Of a DNA stretch of 64,000 nucleotides, positions 8,969 to 17,852 are shown piece after piece. The notes under the pieces are model-generated. The model was not told the DNA's origin. It did not search any database and saw only the letters and a program-made list of their open reading frames with translations. Location of the stretch: assembly GCF_900129425.1 (NCBI RefSeq), contig NZ_LT670817.1, positions 7,153,501-7,217,500 of the forward strand, in the 5' to 3' direction. Both the position numbers and the translations under genes were made by a program. Position 1 is the stretch's first letter, and each line of letters opens with the position of its first letter. This DNA comes from Bradyrhizobium erythrophlei. GTDB taxonomy: Bacteria > Pseudomonadota > Alphaproteobacteria > Rhizobiales > Xanthobacteraceae.

Positions 8969-9622
8969 ATGAAATCCGACAGTGAAATCGAACGCGATGT
9001 CCGGGATGAGCTGAAATGGGATCCCGATCTTGACGCCGACGACATTGCGGTCTCGGTCAAAAACGGCGTTGTTACGCTGGCGGGCTTCACCCGTAGTTAC
9101 ACCGACAGACTTGAAGCCGAGGCCGCGGCGAAGCGGGTCGCGGGAGTCCACGCGGTCGCGAATGATATCGAGGTCCGGCTGCCGGCGATCGATCAGCGTC
9201 CCGATCCGGATATTGCGCGAGACGCGGTTGCGGCCCTGAAGGCGGAATTGCCGATTTCGTATGACCGGATCAAGCTCGTCGTCAAGGACGGCTGGATCAC
9301 TCTGGAAGGCGCGATGGAGTGGCAATATCAGAAAACCACCGCTGAAACCGCGGTGCGAAAAGTGAAGGGCGTCAAGGGTGTCACCAACGTCATTACGGTG
9401 AAGCCGAAGGTGGAACCCTCGGAGCTCAAGCGCAAGATCCAGGACGCATTCAAGCGAAATGCCGAGGTGGATGCCGATCGGATCACCGTCGAAGCGAACG
9501 GCAGCGTGGTGACGCTGAAAGGCACCGTTCGCTCCTGGATCGAGCGCCAGGAAGCCGAGCGCATCGCCTGGTCGGCGCCCGGCATCACCAACGTCGAAGA
9601 CCGAATCGTGGTCAGTCCGTAA
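8969..9622 (+). CDS. Triple BON-domain protein
   Basis: The 217-residue protein consists of three consecutive BON domains (about residues 3-70, 78-146 and 149-217), each with the pattern of an alpha-beta unit, VxVxxGxVTLxG, and a closing VxNxI/VxVxP strand. BON domains bind phospholipid or other envelope components in proteins such as OsmY. No signal peptide is visible, so it may be cytoplasmic, unlike OsmY. A GAGGAG-type ribosome site precedes the ATG. The location between membrane stress genes and hsp20 supports an osmotic or envelope stress role. Confidence 0.88.
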   Translation: MKSDSEIERDVRDELKWDPDLDADDIAVSVKNGVVTLAGFTRSYTDRLEAEAAAKRVAGVHAVANDIEVRLPAIDQRPDPDIARDAVAALKAELPISYDRIKLVVKDGWITLEGAMEWQYQKTTAETAVRKVKGVKGVTNVITVKPKVEPSELKRKIQDAFKRNAEVDADRITVEANGSVVTLKGTVRSWIERQEAERIAWSAPGITNVEDRIVVSP

Positions 9623-9687
9623 CAGCGCCGTTTCAGCCGATACGACGCAACATTCAGCAAATCAACCAGGGCAACAAGGAGGTTCCC

Positions 9688-10176
9688 ATGAGGCTAACGT
9701 CACTGGTTCCATTTCGTGATGGCGGCGCGTTGACACGACCTGATTTCGGATTGTTCGGTCTGCATCGCGAGATCGATCGGCTGTTTAGCGAATTCGCGCA
9801 GGCGGTAGGCCCGAGCGCGAAGATTATCCCCAACATCGAAATCTCGGAAACCGACAAGGCAATCGAGATCAGCGCGGAGATGCCGGGCCTCGAGCGCAAG
9901 GACGTCGAGATTTCGATTGACGATGACACCCTCACCATTCGCGGCGAGAAGAAGATCGAGGAAAACCAGAAAGACAAGAACGTTCAGCTCAGCGAGCGCA
10001 GCTACGGCGTATTCCTGCGTGTGCTGCAACTGCCTCCCGGCATCGATCCGTCGAGCGTTCAAGCCACCATGTCGAACGGCGTCCTGAAGATCGCGATTCC
10101 GAAGCCGGCCAGATCCGAGCCGAAGAAAATCGAGGTTAAGGAAGAGGCCAAGCAAGAGAATAAGGCCGCCGCTTGA
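9688..10176 (+). CDS. Hsp20 small heat-shock chaperone
   Basis: The 162-residue holdase belongs to the alpha-crystallin family and keeps unfolded proteins soluble for refolding by DnaK. The alpha-crystallin domain spans about residues 48-145, with the signature GVFLRVLQLPPGID and the C-terminal anchor motif IAIPKP (an I-x-I/V type). The Lys/Glu-rich tail is typical. A very strong ribosome site (AAGGAGGT) lies 5 bases before the ATG. The 65-bp leader shows no clear ROSE-type thermometer. The dnaK cluster follows directly, which fits joint action. Confidence 0.93.
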   Translation: MRLTSLVPFRDGGALTRPDFGLFGLHREIDRLFSEFAQAVGPSAKIIPNIEISETDKAIEISAEMPGLERKDVEISIDDDTLTIRGEKKIEENQKDKNVQLSERSYGVFLRVLQLPPGIDPSSVQATMSNGVLKIAIPKPARSEPKKIEVKEEAKQENKAAA

Positions 10177-10189
10177 GTCCCCAAGCGGC

Positions 10190-10240
10190 CGCGGGACGCG
10201 CTGGCCGTCTTTCCTCCCGACGCACCTGGCGCGTCCCGCG
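10190..10240 (+). terminator. Large inverted repeat between hsp20 and dnaK
   Basis: CGCGGGACGCG (10190-10200) is repeated inverted and perfect as CGCGTCCCGCG (10230-10240) with a 29-base spacer. It could act as a terminator or RNA barrier after hsp20, although no T run follows. Confidence 0.4.
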
Positions 10241-10307
10241 TATTAATCGAACAAAGTCTGAAACGGCGAAAGCGTTTACACGCATCTTTTGAACAAGGAG
10301 CATGATC

Positions 10308-12236
10308 ATGGCGAAGGCAATTGGCATCGATCTCGGAACCACCAACTCTTGCGTTGCCGTGATGGAAGGAAACAAGGCCAGGGTGATCGAAAATGCCGAG
10401 GGCGGCCGCACCACGCCGTCGATGGTCGCCTTCACCGACGACGGCCAGGTCCTGGTCGGCCAGCCGGCCAAGCGCCAGAGCATTACCAATCCGGAAAACA
10501 CGGTCTACGCCATCAAGCGGCTGATCGGCCGACGCTATGACGACCCGATCACCGCGAAAGACAAGGCGATGGTGCCCTACCATATCGCGCCCGGCGACAA
10601 TGGCGACGCCTGGGTCGAGGTCAGGGGCAAGAAATACTCACCGAGCCAGATCAGCGCCTTCATTCTCACCAAGATGAAGGAAACCGCGGAAGCCAATCTC
10701 GGCAGCGCCGTCACGCAGGCGGTGATCACCGTGCCGGCCTATTTCAACGATGCCCAGCGCCAGGCCACCAAGGACGCCGGCCGGATTGCCGGTCTTGACG
10801 TGATGCGGATCATCAACGAACCGACCGCGGCAGCACTGGCTTACGGGTTGGACAAGAAGGGAAGCGGCAAGATCGCCGTCTATGACCTCGGCGGAGGCAC
10901 CTTCGACATTTCGATTCTCGAGGTCGGCGACGGCGTGTTCGAGGTCAAATCAACCAATGGCGATACCTTCCTCGGCGGTGAGGATTTCGACAACCGGATC
11001 ATGGACTATCTGGCTGAGGAATTCCGCAAGGAGAATGGCATCGACCTGCGCAAGGATCGCCTCGCGCTGCAGCGGCTCAAGGATGCCGCCGAAAAGGCCA
11101 AGATCGAACTCTCGAGCGCCACCCAGACCGAGGTCAATCTGCCATTCATCACGGCGGATCAGAACGGGCCGAAGCATCTTGCCATCAAGCTGTCACGGGC
11201 AAAGCTGGAGGCCCTGGTCGACGATCTGATTCAGCGCACCATCGAGCCGTGCAAGGCGGCGTTGAAGGACGCCGGTCTGCAAGCTTCCGACATCAACGAG
11301 GTCGTGCTGGTCGGCGGCCAAACCCGGATGCCGAAAGTCCAGGAAACCGTGCAGAAACTGTTTGGGCGGGAGCCGCACAAGGGTGTCAATCCGGACGAAG
11401 TGGTCGCAATCGGTGCGGCGATCCAGGCCGGCGTGCTGCAGGGCGATGTCAAGGACGTTCTCTTGCTCGACGTGACGCCGCTGTCGCTCGGAATCGAAAC
11501 GCTTGGCGGCGTCATGACCAAGCTGATCGATCGCAACACCACCATACCGACCAAGCGCAGCCAGGTTTTCTCGACGGCCGAGGACAATCAGACGGCAGTC
11601 ACCATCCGCGTCTTCCAGGGTGAGCGCGAGATGGCGGCCGACAACAAGCTGCTCGCCCAGTTCGATCTGGTCGGGATTCCGCCGGCGCCGCGAGGCGTCC
11701 CGCAAATCGAGGTCACCTTCGATATCGACGCCAACGGCATCGTCAACGTCTCAGCCAAGGACAAGACGAGCGGCAAGGAGCAGAGCATCCGGATCCAGGC
11801 GTCCGGCGGCCTGAGCGAGGCCGATATCCAGAAGATGGTCAGGGAAGCCGAAGCGCATGCCGAAGAAGACAAGCGCCGCAAGGAACTGGTCGAGGCGCGC
11901 AACCAGGCCGACGCGGCGATCTATAGCACCGAGAGGGCCCTGAAAGAGGCGGAGAACAAGATCCCCGCCGACCTGAAGAGGCAGGTCGAACAGGCGGTCG
12001 CCGACGCCAAGCAAAATCTGACGTCGGAAAATGTGCAATCGATCCGCCAGGCGACGGAACGTCTGCAGCAGGCCGCTTCTAAAATCGCCGAAGCGCTCAA
12101 TCGCGCGGCCTCGCAAGCCGCCAATGACGCCGGCGGGCAAGCCAAACCGTCCGGTGACGGAAGCGGCGCTTCCGACGACAACGTCGTCGATGCCGAATTC
12201 GAGGAAGTCGATCCTCCCGGCCGCAAGGCGTCCTGA
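10308..12236 (+). CDS. dnaK: DnaK (Hsp70) molecular chaperone
   Basis: The 642-residue Hsp70 chaperone folds and refolds cytoplasmic proteins by ATP-driven cycles with DnaJ and GrpE. The nucleotide-binding domain starts AIGIDLGTTNSCVAV and contains the phosphate-2 motif DLGGGTFDISIL. The hydrophobic linker DVLLLDVTPLSLGIE joins the substrate-binding domain, and the C-terminus ends in an EFEEVD-type acidic motif followed by a short tail. The ATG at 10308 is preferred to that at 10302 because AAGGAG is then spaced 7 bases. No CIRCE element is seen upstream. A chromosomal housekeeping dnaK probably exists elsewhere, making this an accessory copy; that is inference. Confidence 0.96.
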   Translation: MAKAIGIDLGTTNSCVAVMEGNKARVIENAEGGRTTPSMVAFTDDGQVLVGQPAKRQSITNPENTVYAIKRLIGRRYDDPITAKDKAMVPYHIAPGDNGDAWVEVRGKKYSPSQISAFILTKMKETAEANLGSAVTQAVITVPAYFNDAQRQATKDAGRIAGLDVMRIINEPTAAALAYGLDKKGSGKIAVYDLGGGTFDISILEVGDGVFEVKSTNGDTFLGGEDFDNRIMDYLAEEFRKENGIDLRKDRLALQRLKDAAEKAKIELSSATQTEVNLPFITADQNGPKHLAIKLSRAKLEALVDDLIQRTIEPCKAALKDAGLQASDINEVVLVGGQTRMPKVQETVQKLFGREPHKGVNPDEVVAIGAAIQAGVLQGDVKDVLLLDVTPLSLGIETLGGVMTKLIDRNTTIPTKRSQVFSTAEDNQTAVTIRVFQGEREMAADNKLLAQFDLVGIPPAPRGVPQIEVTFDIDANGIVNVSAKDKTSGKEQSIRIQASGGLSEADIQKMVREAEAHAEEDKRRKELVEARNQADAAIYSTERALKEAENKIPADLKRQVEQAVADAKQNLTSENVQSIRQATERLQQAASKIAEALNRAASQAANDAGGQAKPSGDGSGASDDNVVDAEFEEVDPPGRKAS

Positions 12237-12286
12237 AACATTGAGGCTTCACGCTGACGCGTCGAGTATGAGATCGGGAGCATGAC

Positions 12287-12820
12287 ATGGCGGAAAACAC
12301 CATGGACAACGATGTCGACCCGTCAGCTACGGGCAACGGCAATAATAACGATCCGGCATCCGAAATCGCTGCTTTGCGTGAGCGGTTGATGCGGGCGCTG
12401 GCCGAGACCGAGAATACCAGGCGTCAGGGTGAACGGCGCGCGCAGGACGCCCAGCAATACGCGATCACGAACTTTGCCCGCGAATTGCTTCAGGTTGTCG
12501 ACAATCTGCGCCGTGCCCTCGGCGCCGCCGAGGGGGACGCTGGAAAGGGAGACGGATTGATCGAGGGCGTGGCCGCCACCGATCGCGTTCTGACACAGAT
12601 TCTTAATCGATTCGGCGTCAAGGAAGTCAGCGCCCTCAACCAGCCTTTCGATCCCGGCAAGCACGAAGCGGTGATGGAGACGGATCAGACCGAACAACCA
12701 CCCGGCAGCGTGGTCCAGGTTTTGGAAAATGGCTACACGCTTCACGATCGTCTGTTGCGGCCGGCGCGTGTCGTAGTGGCCAGGTCGTCGCAGCCATCAT
12801 CGCAGCCGGCAGAACAATGA
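12287..12820 (+). CDS. grpE: GrpE nucleotide exchange factor
   Basis: The 177-residue co-chaperone releases ADP from DnaK. It has an acidic, disordered N-terminus, a long helix (EIAALRERLMRALAETENTRRQGER...) for dimerisation, and the C-terminal beta wing with the family motif GFxxxDRLLRPARVVVA (here NGYTLHDRLLRPARV). Its length is normal for alphaproteobacterial GrpE. It follows dnaK by 50 bp with a GGGAG ribosome site and precedes dnaJ, so the full Hsp70 machine is encoded in one cluster. Confidence 0.95.
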   Translation: MAENTMDNDVDPSATGNGNNNDPASEIAALRERLMRALAETENTRRQGERRAQDAQQYAITNFARELLQVVDNLRRALGAAEGDAGKGDGLIEGVAATDRVLTQILNRFGVKEVSALNQPFDPGKHEAVMETDQTEQPPGSVVQVLENGYTLHDRLLRPARVVVARSSQPSSQPAEQ

Positions 12821-12865
12821 CGCCACATTCGCTCGGCTTTGCCGGCGTGCAGACAGGAGTGGGCA

Positions 12866-13780
12866 TTGGCCGAGGACCCCTACACAACGCTGGGCGCGAA
12901 AAAGGACGCGACCCAGGACGATATTCAAAAAGCCTATCGCCGGCTGGCGAAAAAGCTGCACCCGGATCTCAATCCCGGCAACAAGATTGCCGAAGACAAG
13001 TTCAAGGAGGTTTCGGCTGCCTACGATCTCTTGGGCGATCCGGACAAGCGCGCGCGGTTTGACCGCGGCGAAATCGACGCCTCAGGCACGGAGCGGCCGC
13101 GCCAGCAATACTACAGGGATTTCGCCGATCAGAACGGTTGGTCCGCCTACACCAACAACTCGGGCTTTTCCGATTTCGGCGATTTCGCCGGCAGCGAAGA
13201 TATTCTCTCGGAGATTTTCGGCCGTGCCGGCAGCGCAGGCCGGCGCGGGCGGGGCCAGGACGTCCGCTATCATCTCGAGCTTTCTTTCCTTGATGCCGTC
13301 AATGGCGGCAAGCAGTCTATTGTCCTTCCTGACGGCACCACGCTGGATGTCAACATCCCGCCGGGAACGCGGGACGGCCAGATCTTGCGACTGAGAGGCA
13401 AAGGTCGCCCGGCGCCGGGCGAGGGTCCGGCAGGCGACACGCTGATCGAGATCAGCGTGCTGCCGCATCCCTACTTCACCCGCAAAGGCGACGACATCTA
13501 TCTGGACCTGCCGATATCGCTGAAGGAGGCGGTGCTGGGCGCCAAGGTTCGGGTCCCCACCCCCGGCGGAGCGGTCGCGGTGGCGGTGCCAAAATGGTCA
13601 AATACCGGTCGCGTTCTGAGGCTGAAAGGACGTGGCGTGCCGCGGGCCGACGGCAGCAAGGGCGATGAATATGTCAAGCTGATGCTGATGCTTCCGGAAA
13701 AGCCGGATCCCAAACTCGAAGCATTCGTCGCGGGGTGGCAGCCGGTGGAATACAGTCCGCGGCAATCGATGGGAGTGTGA
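12866..13780 (+). CDS. DnaJ/CbpA-type Hsp40 co-chaperone without zinc finger
   Basis: The product has about 304 residues. The N-terminal J domain (DPYTTLGAKKDATQDDIQKA) carries the HPD tripeptide in KKLHPDLNPG, needed to stimulate DnaK ATPase. A Gly/Phe-rich linker follows, then two beta-barrel client-binding domains; the CxxCxGxG zinc repeats of DnaJ are absent, so it is the CbpA (class B) type. A TTG at 12866 with GGAG six bases upstream gives a natural start (MAEDPYTTLG); a longer frame reaches 12839. The stop codon overlaps the start of the CbpM-like gene, as expected for a CbpA-CbpM pair. Confidence 0.92.
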   Translation: MAEDPYTTLGAKKDATQDDIQKAYRRLAKKLHPDLNPGNKIAEDKFKEVSAAYDLLGDPDKRARFDRGEIDASGTERPRQQYYRDFADQNGWSAYTNNSGFSDFGDFAGSEDILSEIFGRAGSAGRRGRGQDVRYHLELSFLDAVNGGKQSIVLPDGTTLDVNIPPGTRDGQILRLRGKGRPAPGEGPAGDTLIEISVLPHPYFTRKGDDIYLDLPISLKEAVLGAKVRVPTPGGAVAVAVPKWSNTGRVLRLKGRGVPRADGSKGDEYVKLMLMLPEKPDPKLEAFVAGWQPVEYSPRQSMGV

Positions 13781-14070
13781 TGATGGAAACCCAGGAATTC
13801 ATCGGTCGATCGCACCTCGATACCCGGACATTGAATGCCTGGGTCGAAGCGGAGTGGCTGGTACCGGTAGCCAGCAAAAGAACATTTCAATTTTCAGAAG
13901 CCGATCTGGCGCGGGCGCGGCTGATCGGAGATCTTAAGGCCGATTTCGGCGTCAACGACGAGGGCATTGCGATCATTTTGCATCTGCTCGATCAATTATA
14001 CGGGCTGCGCTGCCTGGTCAGGGATATTCAGGCGATGGAAGCATCCGATCGCAGCAAGGATGTCGGCTGA
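13780..14070 (+). CDS. CbpM-like chaperone modulator (MerR-like HTH fold)
   Basis: The 96-residue protein overlaps the dnaJ/cbpA stop codon (TGATG), so the two are translationally coupled. CbpM proteins bind the J domain of CbpA and inhibit it. The sequence has the usual pattern: an N-terminal segment with FIGRSHLDTRTLNAWVEAEWLVP, then FSEADLARARLIGDLKADFGVNDEGIAIILHLLDQL and a final amphipathic helix. Two adjacent ATGs exist at 13780 and 13783. The 3' end overlaps the convergent flavoenzyme gene by 43 bases. Confidence 0.88.
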   Translation: MMETQEFIGRSHLDTRTLNAWVEAEWLVPVASKRTFQFSEADLARARLIGDLKADFGVNDEGIAIILHLLDQLYGLRCLVRDIQAMEASDRSKDVG

Positions 14071-15065
14071 CGGGCGTCGATGTGGCGGCGTATTTCGGCC
14101 GCGATTTCGAAAGAGCGGAGTCTCGCCGTGTGGTCGTAGATTTGCGCCGTCAACATCAATTCGTTTGCACCGGTCTCGGCGATGAATGCTTCAAGCCCGC
14201 TCTCGACGGCGTCCGGAGCACCGACCACGGAATAGGCCAGCGCCTCCTCGACTCCTATCCGCTCCGGCGGCGACCAGTGTTCATCCATGTTGTCGAGCGG
14301 CGGCGGCAAGGGTCCGGGCGTGCCGCGTCGCAGGCTGACGAATTGCTGTTGCAGCGATGTGACGAGACGCCGCGCCTCGGCATCGGTATCGGCGGCGAAG
14401 ACATTGACGCCAACCATCGCGTAAGGCTCGGAAAGCTGTTCCGACGGCTGAAAGCGGGCGCGATATACATCGAGCGCCCGCATCAGCTCCGAAGGGGCAA
14501 AATGCGACGCGAACGCAAACGGCAAACCGAGCATCGCAGCGAGTTGTGCACTGAACGTGCTCGATCCGAGCAGCCAGATCGGGACCCGCAATCCCGCACC
14601 TGGCACAGCCCGCACCATCTGGTCGGGTTGCAGCGGTCCCAGCAGGGCCTGCAATTCGATGACATCATGGGGAAAATTCTCAGCGGTGGTGGCCAGATCC
14701 CGGCGCAACGCGCGCGCGGTACGCTGATCGGTGCCGGGTGCGCGGCCGAGCCCGAGATCGATGCGGCCCCGGTAAAGCGATTCCAGCGTACCGAATTGCT
14801 CTGCGATGACCAGCGGCGCATGGTTTGGCAACATCACGCCGCCCGATCCAACACGAATGGTCCTGGTGCCGCCGGCGATATAGCCGATCACCACCGCGGT
14901 CGCAGCGCTGGCGATGCCGGGCATATTGTGATGCTCGGCAAGCCAGAACCGCTTGTAATTCCAGCGTTCGGCGTGTTGCGCCAGATCGAGCGAATTGCGG
15001 AAGGCCTGGGCCGCATCGCTGCCCTGATTAATCGGCGACAGGTCCAGAACCGAGAAGGGAATCAC
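14028..15065 (-). CDS. LLM-class (luciferase-like) flavin-dependent oxidoreductase
   Basis: The 345-residue flavoenzyme is of the bacterial luciferase-like TIM-barrel family, which uses reduced FMN or F420 to oxidise diverse substrates; in a rhizobium FMN is likely. Visible family features are the N-terminal MIPFSVLDLSPI, the LAEHHNMPGIASAATAVVIG segment and VRVGSGGVMLPNHAPLVIAEQ. The GTG at 15065 is preferred because GGAG is then six bases upstream; with the ATG at 15071 the ribosome site would abut the codon. It converges with the CbpM-like gene. No anaerobox was noticed upstream. The substrate is unknown. Confidence 0.9.
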   Translation of the reverse strand: MIPFSVLDLSPINQGSDAAQAFRNSLDLAQHAERWNYKRFWLAEHHNMPGIASAATAVVIGYIAGGTRTIRVGSGGVMLPNHAPLVIAEQFGTLESLYRGRIDLGLGRAPGTDQRTARALRRDLATTAENFPHDVIELQALLGPLQPDQMVRAVPGAGLRVPIWLLGSSTFSAQLAAMLGLPFAFASHFAPSELMRALDVYRARFQPSEQLSEPYAMVGVNVFAADTDAEARRLVTSLQQQFVSLRRGTPGPLPPPLDNMDEHWSPPERIGVEEALAYSVVGAPDAVESGLEAFIAETGANELMLTAQIYDHTARLRSFEIAAEIRRHIDARQPTSLLRSDASIA

Positions 15066-15200
15066 CAGCATCTCCAGTTTTCAGATAATCTCGCGGCCAA
15101 GAGATCGCGGGCACACGCCAGATGCGATCAAGCTTCGTCCTTCCCGTTATTTAGGTATCTTCCGCAGCCGGCGTAGTCCCGCGCCGAAGAATTGCTGTTG

Positions 15201-16397
15201 TCACGACTGGATCAAGCCAAAGTCGTAGCGGAGGATAGCGGTCAGCGGCGCCCGGTCCGGCAATTCCTCCCTCCGCGCACCCAGCACCCTCGCCCCGGTA
15301 GACAGTGCGCGCCGCGCAACTTCGTCGACAACACTGTAGGTCTCGGCATCGTCGGAAGCTGAATATATCACACTGCCATCGACGTCGCTGACGATACCGG
15401 GAACAACCGCGTCGAGATCGACGAGAAGTTGCTCGACGGCGCCTGCGGTTGCGGCATGCGCGGCATAGGAGACATCCGTCGTCGCACGTCGCGGCTTCAG
15501 CTGGTCGTAGAGCGCGATCGCCGCCTTTACCTCGCGCGAATAGAGACGGTCGAGAATCGGGATCGCGGCGTCTTCCAGCTCCGCATCCGTTTTCTGATCC
15601 GGATTTCCTTCGATTATCTCGTCGGCCAGCCCGGGATAGCTATTGAGCGAACGGTACATCGAGGCGAGCGGCTCCTCCGCCGCAACAACCAGCGGGGTGT
15701 TCAGCCCGGCGAATACGTTGTGTATGGCCTGCTCGACCTTCCTCACATATTTATGCAGCAGCACCTTCTCGCCTTCCAGGTTTTGCAGCCGGCCACGCGG
15801 AGCCCGTACGTGAAAGGACGGACGCCGTGTCGCTTGCTCGGCGTTCCCAGGCAGGTCTGGAATCTGCAGCCGCACCGGCGGAAAATTGGCGAAGGCGTGG
15901 ATCAGCCGGACGCTTTCTTCCGCCAATGCCAGCACGAAGATATCGTGCGGCGACGTCATGGCGCGTATCAGTGGCGTCAGATGCAGCCGATCCGCCACCT
16001 CGGCCAGCGGTTTTGGCGAGTTGGGAAGGCGAAACATTCGCATCAGCCCGGGGGTCGAGAGCACCGCCAGCCCATGCGCCTGATAGTGCCAGAACGTTTC
16101 GAACGGGTCCGGCTTGGCGCGCTGGAGCTTTCTGATTTTGTCTTCATCCTGAACGTCGCGCTCAAGGCCGGCAAGATGATCGAAGCGCTCCTCGAAATCG
16201 ACGATCTTGCGCTTGTCGACGCCAGTCTCCCTCAACTGCGCCAGTGCCTCCCTGGCGAGATCTCTGAACGCGATGCGATTGGCCCGGATGTTTTCGACCA
16301 GGGGAGAGACGGGTAAGTACACCGAAATGCAGACCTCGCCCTTGATCTGTGCAAGCGCCTTAAACTCCTCCAGGGTCGGAATATCGATGTGAAGCAT
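15201..16397 (-). CDS. baeRF-type (bacterial eRF1-like) protein
   Basis: The 398-residue product resembles the bacterial archaeo-eukaryotic release-factor families (baeRF), with an N-terminal region (HIDIPTLEEFKALAQIKGEVCISVYLPV), a middle eRF1-domain-2-like part (LALAEESVRLIHAF ... KVLLHKYVRKVEQAI) and a C-terminal domain-3-like part (PLVVAAEEPLASMYRSLNSYPGL). These families are proposed to act at stalled ribosomes, but direct evidence is scarce. The ATG at 16397 has GAGGGG upstream; a longer frame to 16475 would run into the regulatory box. The exact anaerobox ends 65 bp before the ATG. It follows the USP and DUF1772 genes on the same strand. Confidence 0.78.
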   Translation of the reverse strand: MLHIDIPTLEEFKALAQIKGEVCISVYLPVSPLVENIRANRIAFRDLAREALAQLRETGVDKRKIVDFEERFDHLAGLERDVQDEDKIRKLQRAKPDPFETFWHYQAHGLAVLSTPGLMRMFRLPNSPKPLAEVADRLHLTPLIRAMTSPHDIFVLALAEESVRLIHAFANFPPVRLQIPDLPGNAEQATRRPSFHVRAPRGRLQNLEGEKVLLHKYVRKVEQAIHNVFAGLNTPLVVAAEEPLASMYRSLNSYPGLADEIIEGNPDQKTDAELEDAAIPILDRLYSREVKAAIALYDQLKPRRATTDVSYAAHAATAGAVEQLLVDLDAVVPGIVSDVDGSVIYSASDDAETYSVVDEVARRALSTGARVLGARREELPDRAPLTAILRYDFGLIQS

Positions 16398-16461
16398 CGG
16401 CCCCTCGTTCAGCACCGCCGGCCTAATCGAAAAACATTGACTGAGGCGCCGCCCGGCGGCC

Positions 16462-16475
16462 TTGATGACTATCAA
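16462..16475. promoter_or_regulatory. Exact CRP/FNR-type box upstream of baeRF gene
   Basis: TTGATGACTATCAA is an exact TTGA-N6-TCAA match, 65 bp before the baeRF ATG. It begins right after the stop codon of the upstream gene. Confidence 0.7.
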
Positions 16476-16913
16476 TCACATCGGTAACTCCAGCGCCCAG
16501 GCAAAGACGCAAGCGGCGGCAAATCCGATCAGGACATGACCCCATTCCAGCAGCCCCCAATCCCGCATCAATTTGCGCAGGGGTGAGACGGCTGTTCCCG
16601 GCGGAATCACGAACAGCCAGACGTTCACCGGCATCATCACAAAATAGGCGTATGGCCAGCTCGCCAGGATGATGGTGCCGCCGATGAGCCAGCGTACGTC
16701 GCCATTGGTCTTGAACTGAATGTAGGCGAGAATGGCCGATACCACGGCAAAAACCGACAACACCAGCGTGCCGCGCCGGTTGCTCCATTTCCATTCTTGA
16801 AGCATCGCCGCGCCGCTGAGTGCCAACCGGGCCGGCTGCTCGACCAGACCGATATAGGTAGTCGCGCCAAGGAAGCTGGCGGCGGCAGCGAATGCGTACA
16901 AGCCGGGCCGCAT
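16476..16913 (-). CDS. DUF1772-like membrane protein
   Basis: The 145-residue inner-membrane protein has four hydrophobic segments: LYAFAAAASFLGATTYIG, TLVLSVFAVVSAILAYI, WLIGGTIILASWPYAYFV and WGHVLIGFAAACVFAWAL. Conserved features are the early GLVEQPARLAL and the middle FVMMPVNVWLF, as in DUF1772 (anthrone-oxygenase-like) proteins. The ATG at 16913 begins MRPGLYAF; the longer open frame to 17318 is antisense-like Arg-rich sequence and was discarded. It lies 38 bp after the USP gene and is probably in its operon. The function is unknown. Confidence 0.8.
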   Translation of the reverse strand: MRPGLYAFAAAASFLGATTYIGLVEQPARLALSGAAMLQEWKWSNRRGTLVLSVFAVVSAILAYIQFKTNGDVRWLIGGTIILASWPYAYFVMMPVNVWLFVIPPGTAVSPLRKLMRDWGLLEWGHVLIGFAAACVFAWALELPM

Positions 16914-16951
16914 GGTGCTGGCTCCCTGGCGCGAGACGGCGGGTTGCCCAA

Positions 16952-17785
16952 TCAGTGCGACATGAATATCGGAACAGTCATCGACTGGAGCATACCGCGG
17001 GTCACTCCGCCCAGAATCATCTCGCGCAGCTTGGCGTGGCCGTAGCCGCCCATCACGATCAACGTTCCGGAAACGTCGGCGACGTAAGACAGGATGGCGT
17101 TGGTAACGACGATGTCGGCCGCCGGAACTGTCACGATCTGAACCTTGACGTCGTGGCGGGCGAGATGCTTCGCCATTTCGGCGCCGCGAATCTCGTTCGG
17201 GGAGGTGTTGGTCTTTTCGTTCAGCACGATCAGCAGGTCGACCGTCGTCGCCTTGACCAATAGCGGCAGCCCGTCGTTGACGGCGCGTGTCGCCGCTCGG
17301 CTGCCGTCCCAACAACACACGACATGGTCGAGCTTCAGTCCATCCTTCTGGATGTACGGCACCACGATCAGCGGACGTCCGGACTCGAACAGCGAAGCTT
17401 CGATCAGGTCATCATTGTCCACACCGTTCGGCTCGGACTGCATAAACACGCCGAGATCGAAACGCCGGGCGAGTGTCGACAGGACTGCCGGTGCGGTCGC
17501 CCCTACCGGCTTGAGCAGGCGGTGCTCCGCGGAAATCAGGCTGCGCCTGGCGGCGGCTTCGAAACGTTCTATCGCGGCCAGAGCGGCCTTCTCACTCTCG
17601 GCGATCATCTGGGTCACGATATCGGGTGGAATTTCCAGCATCACGTAGCCCGGAAAATCTGGCGCATAGGCAAAAGCAACTGCGGCGAGATGCGCATCGA
17701 AGATCTCGGCGATCGTGACGGCAAAGTCGCGAGCCGGATCGCGCGCTGCCTGGTGCTCCAGATGGACGATAATGTCCTTGATCAT
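16952..17785 (-). CDS. Universal stress protein (UspA family)
   Basis: The 277-residue cytoplasmic protein is of tandem-Usp length. The C-terminal Usp domain has the ATP-binding glycine signature GGYGHAKLREMILGGVT, and the N-terminal half starts MIKDIIVHLE. The ATG at 17785 is chosen for its GGGAG ribosome site; the frame extends upstream to 17878 but would cross the exact anaerobox at 17853-17866, which sits 68 bp before the ATG. Usp proteins help survival under starvation, hypoxia and oxidative stress. It heads a minus-strand operon with DUF1772, followed by the baeRF gene. A second Usp gene lies at 34521-35336. Confidence 0.92.
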   Translation of the reverse strand: MIKDIIVHLEHQAARDPARDFAVTIAEIFDAHLAAVAFAYAPDFPGYVMLEIPPDIVTQMIAESEKAALAAIERFEAAARRSLISAEHRLLKPVGATAPAVLSTLARRFDLGVFMQSEPNGVDNDDLIEASLFESGRPLIVVPYIQKDGLKLDHVVCCWDGSRAATRAVNDGLPLLVKATTVDLLIVLNEKTNTSPNEIRGAEMAKHLARHDVKVQIVTVPAADIVVTNAILSYVADVSGTLIVMGGYGHAKLREMILGGVTRGMLQSMTVPIFMSH

Positions 17786-17852
17786 CGAATTACTCCCGTG
17801 GGACGTGAGGCCCTCAGAGAAAGCATTATCGGGGTCGGTGCTCTCGTAGGCA

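Noticed and set aside
9623..9687. ROSE-type RNA thermometer before hsp20
   Set aside because: The leader is short and lacks the typical pairing of a U-rich motif with the ribosome site.
16914..17318. Minus-strand upstream extension of the DUF1772 frame
   Set aside because: Arg-rich out-of-frame reading of the universal stress gene; the DUF1772 protein begins at MRPGLYAF.
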